47,168 nucleotides of DNA, from positions 1 through 47,168 of the forward strand of contig JAADFK010000199.1 in assembly GCA_013152925.1 (NCBI GenBank). The letters run 5' to 3'. Below the pieces are notes generated by a model that saw only the letters and a program-made list of their open reading frames with translations, ran no database searches and was not told where the DNA came from. The position numbers and the translations under genes were made by a program. Below are positions 16,442 through 23,580 of the stretch, one piece after another (position 1 is the first letter of the stretch; each line of letters starts with the position of its first letter). The DNA is from Acidobacteriota bacterium. GTDB taxonomy: Bacteria > Acidobacteriota > Thermoanaerobaculia > Thermoanaerobaculales > Sulfomarinibacteraceae.

Positions 16442-16570
16442 CTCCGTCAGCCCCAGGCACCCGCGCTGTGGTCTTCCAACCCCTGACCGACCGCCGGGCC
16501 CGATCAGCCCGCCCGGAAAGGTGGGAACCGACCCCTGGGATCCATCGGTCATGCCGCCAATGGGGGCGCA

Positions 16571-16740
16571 GCGTTGGGTATGTGCTCGTCGAACACGCCT
16601 CGGACGGCGAGCGTGGCCCCACCGGTCCGCCCATCGCAGCGGGAACGGGTATGTGCGGTGCGTTGGGTGCCGACCGGGACCCTTCGAGAAGCGAGCGTGG
16701 CCTTACCAGTCCGCCCATCGCAGCGGGAACGGGCATATTA
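16571..16740. repeat. Two direct repeats of about 85 bp next to the candidate dif site
   Basis: GCGTTGGGT starts both units (16571 and 16660). Within each is a 48-bp core, at 16607 and 16691, starting GCGAGCGTGGCC and ending GCAGCGGGAACGGG plus YATRT; the two cores match at 43 of 48 positions. The second unit runs straight into the palindrome at 16735. The 129 bp before the first unit show nothing recognisable. Confidence 0.8.
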
Positions 16741-16765
16741 TGTCAACCGCAGGTTGACATAATAT
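16735..16765. repeat. Perfect AT-rich inverted repeat, 14-bp arms
   Basis: ATATTATGTCAACC, spacer GCA, GGTTGACATAATAT. It is strikingly AT-rich in GC-rich surroundings. Each arm contains TTATGTCAACC, the XerD-type half of the adjacent dif candidate, so the inner half-site is present twice in opposite orientations. Confidence 0.95.
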
Positions 16766-16779
16766 ATCTTATCGGACGT
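16752..16779 (-). other. dif: Candidate dif site (XerC/XerD chromosome dimer resolution)
   Basis: On the minus strand the 28 bp read ACGTCCGATAA, central GATATA, then TTATGTCAACC. This is the 11-6-11 layout of bacterial dif sites. As I recall them, Firmicutes dif has an ACTT...A-rich XerC arm with TTATGTWAACT, and Actinobacteria dif has CCGATAA and TTATGTCAAGT. The candidate shares CCGATAA, a TA-rich centre and TTATGTCAA with these. It is intergenic, between parB and lptFG. The match is by eye from remembered consensus sequences. Confidence 0.75.
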
Positions 16780-16797
16780 TGAATATGGGAGCTTTCT

Positions 16798-16866
16798 TGT
16801 GGAAGCTCTCCTGGCCTGTGGAAAAGCTGTCGAGAAGCCCGCGACCTCCCCCGGCCCTGTGGAAAA
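16798..16866 (+). promoter_or_regulatory. Three TGTGGAA repeats resembling DnaA boxes
   Basis: TTGTGGAAG at 16798, TGTGGAAAA at 16817 and TGTGGAAAA at 16858 each differ by one or two bases from TGTGGATAA, the DnaA box. They fill the leader between the dif candidate and lptFG. They could be weak DnaA boxes or coincidence. Confidence 0.25.
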
Positions 16867-16887
16867 CCGTGTAAACTCTTCGGCGTC

Positions 16888-19368
16888 ATGACGACTCGCG
16901 TTCGCCGTTTCCTCGCCGCTCTGAAACCCTTTTCCCAGGTGGACCGCCTGGTGCTGCACGAGGTTCTCGGGCCCACCGCCCTGGGATTCGTCGTCTACAC
17001 GTTCTTCCTGATGATGCGAGCGATCTTCAGCCTGGTCGAAGAAGTTCTCGTCCGCGGGCTGTCCTTGATGGACGCCGGCCGTCTGCTCTACGTCACGGTG
17101 CCGCACGTGGTGGTCCTGACACTGCCCATGAGCTTTCTTTTTGGCGTCCTGATCGGGGTCGGACGGCTCCACGGAGACAACGAGGTCATCGCTCTTGAGG
17201 CTGGAGGGATTTCACTCGCACGGCTCCTCCGGCCGGTCCTCATGTTGTCCCTGATCCTGATGAGCTTCAACCTGTGGCTGACCACTGGTGTGATGCCCGA
17301 AGCCAACCGGGAGCTTCGGCAGCTCAAGGTACGGCTCTTCAAGTCCGCCAGTCTGATAGGCCGTATCGAGCCAAAGGTCTTCTACGAGGACTTCCCGGGG
17401 ATGCTTCTGTACGTTCGCAGCATCGACCCGGGAACGGGGATCTGGCGGGGCGTCTTGATTTTCCAGCGGGGAGACTCGGGACGGGGTTCACAGCTCGTGG
17501 TTGCTGAACGCGGGCGAATGGCCGAGCGGGCGCCGGAGGCTGGCGAAGCTCCGGGCGCCATTGAGAGACCCTGGCTGATGCTCAGTGGGGTGACCCGCTA
17601 CCAGTTCGACCCCAAGGACCCAGCGAAGCTTAGTATCAACAGCAGCGAGTCGGAGCTGGTTCAGCCCTCGCCGAAACACAGGGGTACGGTTACGATCAAT
17701 CTTGGCATGCGCGAGCGGTCCACCGGCGAGCTGCTGGGAATCGTCCGGAGGGCGGCTCATTCCCGCAAGGGTGGGCGTGGCGGGGCCGCATCGGGGAGTG
17801 TCAGCCGGCGCGATCTCGATTTCGCCAGGGTGGAGTTGCAGAAGCGGATTGCCATTCCGGCGGCGTGCTTCGTATTCGGGTTGATCGCCGTTCCCCTGGC
17901 CATCGGGTCCCGTGCCACCGGCCGCGGACGTGGTTTTCTGATCTCCGTCGGCGTCATCATCGTGTACTACGTCATCCTCAATAACGGGGAGTTTCTGGCA
18001 CGCCAGGGGAGAATCCCGGCCTTTGCCGGTGTCTGGGCCGCCAACCTGCTGGCGGCCGGCACCGCGCTGGTCCTTCTCCGCCGCAAGGGGCGTTGGCTCG
18101 GTGAACGGAGCCGTGGCAGTGGTTGGATGGCCGCGGCGATCCAGGCCGTCGCCGACTGGCTGCAAACCGTGCGGACGGCGTTGTCCGCGGGTGGAAGGAC
18201 GGATGTCGCAAGGCCTCCGCTGACGGGATCGATCCCTCTCGCGCTCCAGAGACAACGTTCGACCGTGCGCTTCCCCACCCTGCTGGACCGGTATCTCAGC
18301 CTGCGTTTCCTTGGCCCGGTGGCCTTCGTTCTGCTCAGCGTTTCGGCGCTCTACATCATCGTCGATCTTGCGGACAAGATCGATGAGATGGCCAAGCACA
18401 CCGCAACGGCGGTCATTTTCCTGCGGTACTACTGGAACATCATCCCGCAGATCGTCCTGGACGTTACACCGCTGGGGATGCTGATCGCGGTATTGCTGCT
18501 GTTCTCGCTTCTCGAGAAACACCTGGAGCTGACAGCTTTGAAAGCCGGCGGCATTTCGCTGTACCGCGTCATCGTGCCGATCTTGCTGGTCACACTTGCG
18601 GCCACCGCCGGCATTGCGGTCTTCCAGGAATCGGTGGCGCCCAGGGCCAATCGCAAGGCCCAACAGCTCCTCGACATTATCAAGGGCCGGAAGGCCCCAC
18701 ATGCCGTCATGGTCGCCGACCGGCAGTGGCTCTTTTCCCGTGACGGCACGACCTTGTTCAACTACCTCCGGTACGATCCCGAGCGGCAAACCCTGATCCG
18801 GTTCTCCATGTACCGCTTCGATGACACGGGCAAGCTCTCCTTCCAGCTCTTCGCCGAACGGGCGCAGTACGTGGACGGCGCCTGGGAGGTCGATTCCGGC
18901 TGGTTCCGGCAGATCCACCCCAACGGGAGGGACGAGTTCCACAAGGTGACCTCCCGCATGGCGCTCCAGGTGGCGGAGCCACCCGGTTATTTCGCCGCGA
19001 AGCGGCACGCCCCCTCCGAGATGTCCTACCGGGAGCTCCGGCGGCACATTGCCGACCTGGCGGCCTCCGGCTACCACTCCAGCCGGCTGGATGTCCGTCT
19101 CCAGCAGAAGCTGACCTATCCCCTCTCGGTCTTCATCATGGTCTTGCTCGGCCTGCCCTTCGGCCTCAACCGGAGCGGCGGCCGGCGCGCCTCGGCCATG
19201 CAGGGCGTCGCCGTGGGGCTGGCATTGGGTATCGGCTACTTTCTCCTGATGGCGTTGTTCGGCAAGATGGGAGAGGCCAATCTCCTCCCGCCGGTTCTCG
19301 GCGCCTGGGCTCCGGTGATCCTCGCCGGACTCTTCGGGATCAACCGGCTGACGACCCTGCGGACCTGA
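16888..19368 (+). CDS. Fused LptF-LptG lipopolysaccharide export permease
   Basis: An 826-residue inner-membrane permease. Two complete LptF/LptG-type modules are joined in one chain: residues 1 to about 410 and about 455 to 826. Each module starts with LDRY/VDRLVL-type sequence (VDRLVLHEVLGPTALGFVVY; LDRYLSLRFLGPVAFVLL). In each this is followed by paired transmembrane helices, a periplasmic beta-jellyroll region (YEDFPGMLLYV; RQWLFSRDGTTLFNYLRYD), and two or more closing helices including LxxPLAIGSRATGRG or LGLPFGLNRSGGR. In most bacteria these are two genes working with the ATPase LptB. No lptB is present here, but lptE is at 39555-40100. The ATG at 16888 lacks a clear ribosome binding site; TAAACT at 16872 may be a -10. 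The stop overlaps the convergent hydrolase gene. Confidence 0.92.
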   Translation: MTTRVRRFLAALKPFSQVDRLVLHEVLGPTALGFVVYTFFLMMRAIFSLVEEVLVRGLSLMDAGRLLYVTVPHVVVLTLPMSFLFGVLIGVGRLHGDNEVIALEAGGISLARLLRPVLMLSLILMSFNLWLTTGVMPEANRELRQLKVRLFKSASLIGRIEPKVFYEDFPGMLLYVRSIDPGTGIWRGVLIFQRGDSGRGSQLVVAERGRMAERAPEAGEAPGAIERPWLMLSGVTRYQFDPKDPAKLSINSSESELVQPSPKHRGTVTINLGMRERSTGELLGIVRRAAHSRKGGRGGAASGSVSRRDLDFARVELQKRIAIPAACFVFGLIAVPLAIGSRATGRGRGFLISVGVIIVYYVILNNGEFLARQGRIPAFAGVWAANLLAAGTALVLLRRKGRWLGERSRGSGWMAAAIQAVADWLQTVRTALSAGGRTDVARPPLTGSIPLALQRQRSTVRFPTLLDRYLSLRFLGPVAFVLLSVSALYIIVDLADKIDEMAKHTATAVIFLRYYWNIIPQIVLDVTPLGMLIAVLLLFSLLEKHLELTALKAGGISLYRVIVPILLVTLAATAGIAVFQESVAPRANRKAQQLLDIIKGRKAPHAVMVADRQWLFSRDGTTLFNYLRYDPERQTLIRFSMYRFDDTGKLSFQLFAERAQYVDGAWEVDSGWFRQIHPNGRDEFHKVTSRMALQVAEPPGYFAAKRHAPSEMSYRELRRHIADLAASGYHSSRLDVRLQQKLTYPLSVFIMVLLGLPFGLNRSGGRRASAMQGVAVGLALGIGYFLLMALFGKMGEANLLPPVLGAWAPVILAGLFGINRLTTLRT

Positions 19369-20479
19369 ACGTTTCAGCGACCGCCAGGGTGTGAAACCGC
19401 CGCCGCAAGGGATGGAGCTCCACACCGCGGTGCGCGGGATGGTGCCGGTTCGTCAGGAGAACGAACACCATCCGCCACCGCGGCTCGACCCAGACCGAGG
19501 TTCCGGTGAAACCCGTGTGCCCGAACGCCTCGCGGGAGAGGGCCGGACCCGCCGAGCAACCCGGCGTGGCGGCCAGTTGCCACCCCAGCCCCCGGGCCTG
19601 CTCCAGGCCCTCCGTGTGGTTGCAGGTCGCCAGGGCTGTCTCCTCGGCCTCGAGGAGCCGGCCCCCACCGGGGAGGTGCTCGGCCGCCAACACGGCCACG
19701 GCATGGGCCGTACCCCACAGGCCGGCATTGCCCGCAGCGCCGCCGAGGAAGCGGGTGTTCCCATCGTCGGGCAACCCCTCCCCTACCGGCGGCAAGTGGC
19801 GGCTCGATTCCTCGAGGCCCATGGTGCGAAGCAGCTCTTCCTCGATCCGTCCGTCTGCGGCCCCGCCGGCCAGCGGCAACCGGGTGGGATCCGGCGTGTA
19901 CAGAAGCTCGTGAGACAGACCGAGCGGCCGGCACACCAGCTCGCGAAACGCCACGGGCAGCGGCCGCTCCAGGACCCGTTCGAGGATCCAGCCAAGGAGC
20001 AGGAATCCCGGGCACGAGTAGATCACCTGGCCACCAGGAGGCCCCACCGGCTCAGTACCGAGGATCGCGCCCAGGGCAGCCCGCCGGCGTCCGCGGGCCA
20101 GAACATAGACCGGCAGCCAGCCCGGGAGCCCCGCCGTGTGGGTCAACAGCTGCACCATGGTGACATTCGCCCACGCCGTGCCGCCCGCCTCGTCGAGAAC
20201 CTCGCCGACCGTGGTCTCCAGGGCCAACAGTCCCTCCCGCCGGGCCAGCAGGAAGAGTGTCGCCGTGGCCAGGGGCTTGGTCAGGGAGGCCAGGTCGTAC
20301 AGCACGTCGCAGGACGTGCGCCGCGCCGAGGGTGCGACGCCGGCCTTTCCAACCGCGACGCACGAATCGCTCCCGCCAGGTCCCCTGACGTGAGCCACAG
20401 CGCCCGGTGCCAAACCCGCGGCCACGGCCCGGCCCAACAGTGTTGTTACGGCCTGCAAACGACGGGATGAGCCGTTCAC
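19340..20479 (-). CDS. Class C beta-lactamase-fold serine hydrolase
   Basis: A 379-residue serine hydrolase of the beta-lactamase/penicillin-binding-protein-like family (AmpC, EstB and related esterases). The nucleophile motif is SLTK at residues 65-68. YSCPGF supplies the YxN-like element with Cys in place of Asn. FGHTGFTG near residue 321 stands for the KTG/HTG box. No signal peptide is visible, so it is likely cytosolic and an esterase or peptidase rather than a resistance enzyme. The GTG start at 20479 overlaps the thioesterase stop as GTGA, so they form an operon. Its 3' end overlaps lptFG by 29 bp on the opposite strand. Confidence 0.88.
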   Translation of the reverse strand: MNGSSRRLQAVTTLLGRAVAAGLAPGAVAHVRGPGGSDSCVAVGKAGVAPSARRTSCDVLYDLASLTKPLATATLFLLARREGLLALETTVGEVLDEAGGTAWANVTMVQLLTHTAGLPGWLPVYVLARGRRRAALGAILGTEPVGPPGGQVIYSCPGFLLLGWILERVLERPLPVAFRELVCRPLGLSHELLYTPDPTRLPLAGGAADGRIEEELLRTMGLEESSRHLPPVGEGLPDDGNTRFLGGAAGNAGLWGTAHAVAVLAAEHLPGGGRLLEAEETALATCNHTEGLEQARGLGWQLAATPGCSAGPALSREAFGHTGFTGTSVWVEPRWRMVFVLLTNRHHPAHRGVELHPLRRRFHTLAVAETFRSAGSSAG

Positions 20480-20874
20480 AGGTGATCGGGCCGGGCGTTC
20501 GGGTTGAGGGGTGTCGGCCGGCTCTGTTCATCGAGGTTGACGTAGACGATCTCGGCGGTCGTCACCTCGGCCACCTCGTTCCGGTTCCAGCCCCGGGCCG
20601 CGTTGACCACCACGCGGACCGTCACCGAGGTCGTTCCGACCTTGATCAACGCCGTGTTGAACGAGACCAGGTCTCCCACGTACACCGGCTCCTGAAAGAC
20701 CACCTCCTTCATGGCCACGGTGGCGATCCGCCGGTCCATGCCGTGGAGCTTGGCCTCCTCGGCGCCGGCCTGGTCGATGTAGGACAGGATGACGCCGCCG
20801 AAGATCGTCCCGGCGGGATTCGTGTCCCTGGGCATCATCAGCACGCGGATTGCGGGTTCCTGCATTCGTTTCAT
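20476..20874 (-). CDS. YciA-type hotdog acyl-CoA thioesterase
   Basis: A 132-residue hotdog-fold acyl-CoA hydrolase. The family pattern is visible: MPRDTNPAGTIFGGVILSYI (with the NPxGxxFGG motif), DQAGAEEAK on the following helix, and VFQEPVYVGDLVSF. It hydrolyses acyl-CoA thioesters; chain-length preference is unknown. I chose ATG 20874 because AGGAGG lies six bases upstream; the track's 19 extra residues are not family-like. It is coupled to the downstream serine hydrolase by a 4-bp overlap. Confidence 0.9.
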   Translation of the reverse strand: MKRMQEPAIRVLMMPRDTNPAGTIFGGVILSYIDQAGAEEAKLHGMDRRIATVAMKEVVFQEPVYVGDLVSFNTALIKVGTTSVTVRVVVNAARGWNRNEVAEVTTAEIVYVNLDEQSRPTPLNPNARPDHL

Positions 20875-20941
20875 TACACCCTCCTGGTCCTGCGATCCGG
20901 ACCGGTCACCCAGCGCCGGCCTCCGGTTCACCGGTTCTGAC

Positions 20942-20947
20942 TATACT
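20942..20947 (+). promoter_or_regulatory. -10 element six bases before a start codon (leaderless)
   Basis: TATACT is followed by six bases and then ATG at 20954. A transcript from this -10 would begin at or next to the A of the ATG, and no ribosome binding site is present. No -35 is obvious. Confidence 0.55.
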
Positions 20948-20953
20948 CCAGGT

Positions 20954-21517
20954 ATGACGTTGTCCGGCTGGATCCCCGAGGAGGCTCGCAGAGTACCGTC
21001 GAGACCCATCGAGCTTCATTACATCGCCCTGACCCCCTCCCTGCCCTCCAACGCGGCGGCCCTCCTCGAGGAAGCGGCCGTGGCCGCTGGCCTGAGTATC
21101 CAGTCGGCAGCCGCTGCCTCGTGGGCTTTCGGCCTGCCGTGGCGGACCAAGGTCTACGGATTGATCGCCCGGGATGTGGTGGAGACGGTAACCGTGACAC
21201 TGGAATCTGACCCCATGCAGGGCGTCGGGCTTCGCCTCCGTTGTTTCCCGTCGCTCACCCACAACGCGCATGCCGCAGGCCTGGCGGGCGTGCTGGCCTT
21301 CGCCGTCGCCGGATGGCTCCTCGGGGGCCTGGTCGGTGGCATACCGGTCGGCATGACCGCGCTCGCAGGCGGCTGGCTGTGGGTCACCTTCACACGGCAG
21401 CTGGCCCTTCAGTCCTTGGAGGCTCGGCTGCGGCATGTGGCCGCGCTCCTGGGATCGGCCGTCTGGCCAGGAATACCGGCCCAGCTCTTGCCCCCTCCCC
21501 GTCCCCTGGGCCGTTGA
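20954..21517 (+). CDS. Small membrane protein of unknown function
   Basis: A 187-residue protein that I do not recognise. Residues 1-105 are soluble and could form an alpha/beta domain (IELHYIALTPSLPSNAAALL, VYGLIARDVVETVTVTLES). Residues about 113-150 form two hydrophobic segments, HAAGLAGVLAFAVAGWLLGG and IPVGMTALAGGWLWVTF. A helix (LALQSLEARLRHVAALL) and a Pro-rich end follow. It is alone on the plus strand between thioesterase and scpB. The TATACT six bases upstream of ATG suggests a leaderless mRNA. Confidence 0.65.
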   Translation: MTLSGWIPEEARRVPSRPIELHYIALTPSLPSNAAALLEEAAVAAGLSIQSAAAASWAFGLPWRTKVYGLIARDVVETVTVTLESDPMQGVGLRLRCFPSLTHNAHAAGLAGVLAFAVAGWLLGGLVGGIPVGMTALAGGWLWVTFTRQLALQSLEARLRHVAALLGSAVWPGIPAQLLPPPRPLGR

Positions 21518-21551
21518 GGGGCGCCGCGTCCGGCGCTCGCTCCGGCTGTCC

Positions 21552-22097
21552 TCAGTCCGCTGGCTCCGCGCTGGGGACCAGCTCTTCGGGATCCGGCAGG
21601 TCCTCGGGTTTTTCCAGGCCGAAGTGCACCAGGAACTCCTTGCTCGTCCGGTAGAGAAAGGGCTTCCCGACAACCTGCTTCCGCCCGGAGACGCGAATCA
21701 GCTTGCGATCCAGGAGGGTCTTGAGAACGCCCGCCGAGTTGGTGCCACGGACGAAGTTGATCTCGGGCAGCGTCACCGGTTGCCGGAAGGCGACGATGGA
21801 GAGCACTTCGAGCGCCGCCTGGGAGAGCCGTTGCCTGGAGGCCGCACCGTGGAAGGCCTTGAGGTACGGCTCCAACTGCGGGGGCGTCGCGCATCTCCAC
21901 CCCCCCGCCACGGGCTCGACGCGCAGGCCCCGGTCGGGCGCGTCGGTTTCCCGCCGCAGCTCCTCGAAAACGGCCTCGACACGTTCCTCGGTGACGTCGT
22001 CCTCCCCCACCGCATCCACCACCTGGAGGGCCCGCACCGGAGATCTCGATGTTATCAAAATTCCTTCAATAATAGCCTTGATTGTCGCGTTATCCAC
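21552..22097 (-). CDS. scpB: Segregation and condensation protein ScpB
   Basis: A 181-residue ScpB, the winged-helix partner that with ScpA and SMC forms the chromosome condensin. Family segments are clear: ATIKAIIEGILITSRSPV at the start, GWRCATPPQLEPYL, LSQAALEVLSIVAFRQPVT and INFVRGTNSAGVLKTLLDR, then LYRTSKEFLVHFGLEKPEDL. I chose GTG 22097, with AGGA five bases upstream and an 8-bp overlap with scpA; the track's TTG at 22115 has no binding site. It is last in the minus-strand run from 25058. Confidence 0.95.
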   Translation of the reverse strand: MDNATIKAIIEGILITSRSPVRALQVVDAVGEDDVTEERVEAVFEELRRETDAPDRGLRVEPVAGGWRCATPPQLEPYLKAFHGAASRQRLSQAALEVLSIVAFRQPVTLPEINFVRGTNSAGVLKTLLDRKLIRVSGRKQVVGKPFLYRTSKEFLVHFGLEKPEDLPDPEELVPSAEPAD

Positions 22098-22875
22098 TGG
22101 TGTCCTGCTCCACAAAGAGTTGTTCGGGCCGCAGTTGCCGTTCCCCGGGCCGGAGGTAGATTTCGGCGAAGGGGCGGCGCTGTTCCGCGTGGACTCCCCC
22201 GAGCCGCGCCAGCTCCAAGGTGGCCACGACGGCCGTCACCACCTCCTCCGGGTCCTCCGCGGAGTGGAGGTGACGCAGCAGCGGCAGCGACCCTTCCTCC
22301 AGGACCCGGCCGTAAAGCTCCCGCATGGTCCGTTCGACGGTGAAGCGCAGGGGCTGCACCCTCAGCGGGGGCGGATGGGCAGCCGCGAACCGTTCCATGG
22401 CCTCCGTGTAGGCCTGGCAGATGACGTTGAGATCCACCTCCTCCCAGTCGAGCTCGACCTCCTCCTCACCGCCGAGATCGAGAGTGACCGAGGCCGGCCA
22501 CATGCCACGCCGCACCACGTGGATCTCCGAGAGGATTCCGGCAAGCTCCTTGACTCGCCGGTACTCCAGCAGCCGTTCCACAAGCTCGGTCCTCGGATCC
22601 TCGCCGGACTCTGCGACCCTGGGCAGGAGCATCCGGGATTTCAGGTGCAGGAGCCAGGCGGCCATCCAGAGGAACTCTCCCGCCACCTCGAGGTCGAGAT
22701 CTGCCATGGCGGCCAGGTACCCGTGGTACTGGTCGCAGATCCTGGCGATCGGGATGTCGTAGATGGACACCTCTTCCTTCTGGATCAGATGAAGCAGCAG
22801 GTCCAGCGGACCGGAAAAGGCCGGCAGCTCCACCGCCGGCCCGGCGATCCCTCCACCGGCCCCCGGACCGCTCAC
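22090..22875 (-). CDS. scpA: Segregation and condensation protein ScpA
   Basis: A 261-residue kleisin that bridges the SMC heads. Signature FSGPLDLLLHLIQKEEVSIY is followed by DIPIARICDQY and the long helix with GEFLWMAAWLLHLKSRMLLP. The C-terminal winged-helix segment ends near VVATLELARLGGV and FAEIYL. I chose GTG 22875 because it overlaps the upstream protease stop as GTGA; the track's longer ORF reads the protease out of frame. scpA and scpB overlap by 8 bp. No smc is in the window. Confidence 0.95.
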   Translation of the reverse strand: MSGPGAGGGIAGPAVELPAFSGPLDLLLHLIQKEEVSIYDIPIARICDQYHGYLAAMADLDLEVAGEFLWMAAWLLHLKSRMLLPRVAESGEDPRTELVERLLEYRRVKELAGILSEIHVVRRGMWPASVTLDLGGEEEVELDWEEVDLNVICQAYTEAMERFAAAHPPPLRVQPLRFTVERTMRELYGRVLEEGSLPLLRHLHSAEDPEEVVTAVVATLELARLGGVHAEQRRPFAEIYLRPGERQLRPEQLFVEQDTSG

Positions 22876-23558
22876 TGGACCACCAGGCGCACGATGAGAA
22901 TCATGATAGGGCGAAATACCAGGTCGAAGGCGCCGAGCCACAGGAGCCCCAGCACGATCAGGAAGCCGAAGCGGCCCAGCCGCCGGTAGGAATCGGCCAT
23001 ATGGGGAGGGAGCAATCCCTCGACGATTCCGGCCCCGTCCAGCGGCGGGATGGGCACCATGTTGAAGACCGCCAGGATGACGTTGATGATCAGTGTGAAG
23101 GTCAGAATGGTGACAACGAGACCGAGCAGGCCGCCGCCGAAAAAGGTCTCCGAGGTGAGGGCGCCGAGCACCAGTCGCGGCACACCGGGTGCCATGGCCC
23201 GCAGCACCCGCAGCCCGATCAGAGCACCGACCGCCAATAGCAGGTTGGCCGCTGGTCCGGCCACCGAAACCTGCATCATCGCACGCCGCGGATCCCGGAG
23301 CCGAAGCGGGTTGACGGGGACCGGCTTGGCCCAGCCAAAGACCGGCATGCCGCTGATGGCCAGCATGGCCGGCACCAACAGCGAGCCGAAGAGGTCGATA
23401 TGCTTGATTGGATTGAGGGTGATCCGGCCAAGATCCCGCGCGGTCGTGTCGCCAAAGCGCTCGGCAACCCAACCGTGGGCCGACTCGTGGGCCGATACGG
23501 CAATCAGCAGCACCGCAATCTCCACGACCACCGAGACGAGGCGTTCGATAATCGGCAT
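22872..23558 (-). CDS. Site-2-protease-family (M50) membrane metalloprotease
   Basis: A 228-residue integral membrane zinc protease of the S2P/M50 family, short form without a PDZ domain. The zinc motif is HESAH (HExxH) inside the first helix (LIAVSAHESAHGWVAERFG). The third ligand motif is NMVPIPPLDGAGIV, and GWAKPVPVNP is family-typical. Such genes often sit just before scpA, as here. The start could be ATG 23558 or GTG 23573; neither has a clear binding site, and the CDF stop lies only 7 bp before the latter, so coupling is likely. Substrate unknown. Confidence 0.92.
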   Translation of the reverse strand: MPIIERLVSVVVEIAVLLIAVSAHESAHGWVAERFGDTTARDLGRITLNPIKHIDLFGSLLVPAMLAISGMPVFGWAKPVPVNPLRLRDPRRAMMQVSVAGPAANLLLAVGALIGLRVLRAMAPGVPRLVLGALTSETFFGGGLLGLVVTILTFTLIINVILAVFNMVPIPPLDGAGIVEGLLPPHMADSYRRLGRFGFLIVLGLLWLGAFDLVFRPIMILIVRLVVQ

Positions 23559-23580
23559 GGGCGCATGGTACACGATCCAA

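Noticed and set aside
16754-16786. Promoter TTGACA within the dif-like palindrome
   Set aside because: TTGACA at 16754 has no -10 at 16-19 bp; the nearest GAATAT is 21 bp away. The dif explanation covers the sequence better.
17488-19425. 645-residue minus-strand ORF opposite lptFG
   Set aside because: Antisense shadow of a membrane protein gene; composition is Gln/Glu/Gly/Arg-rich without recognisable motifs.
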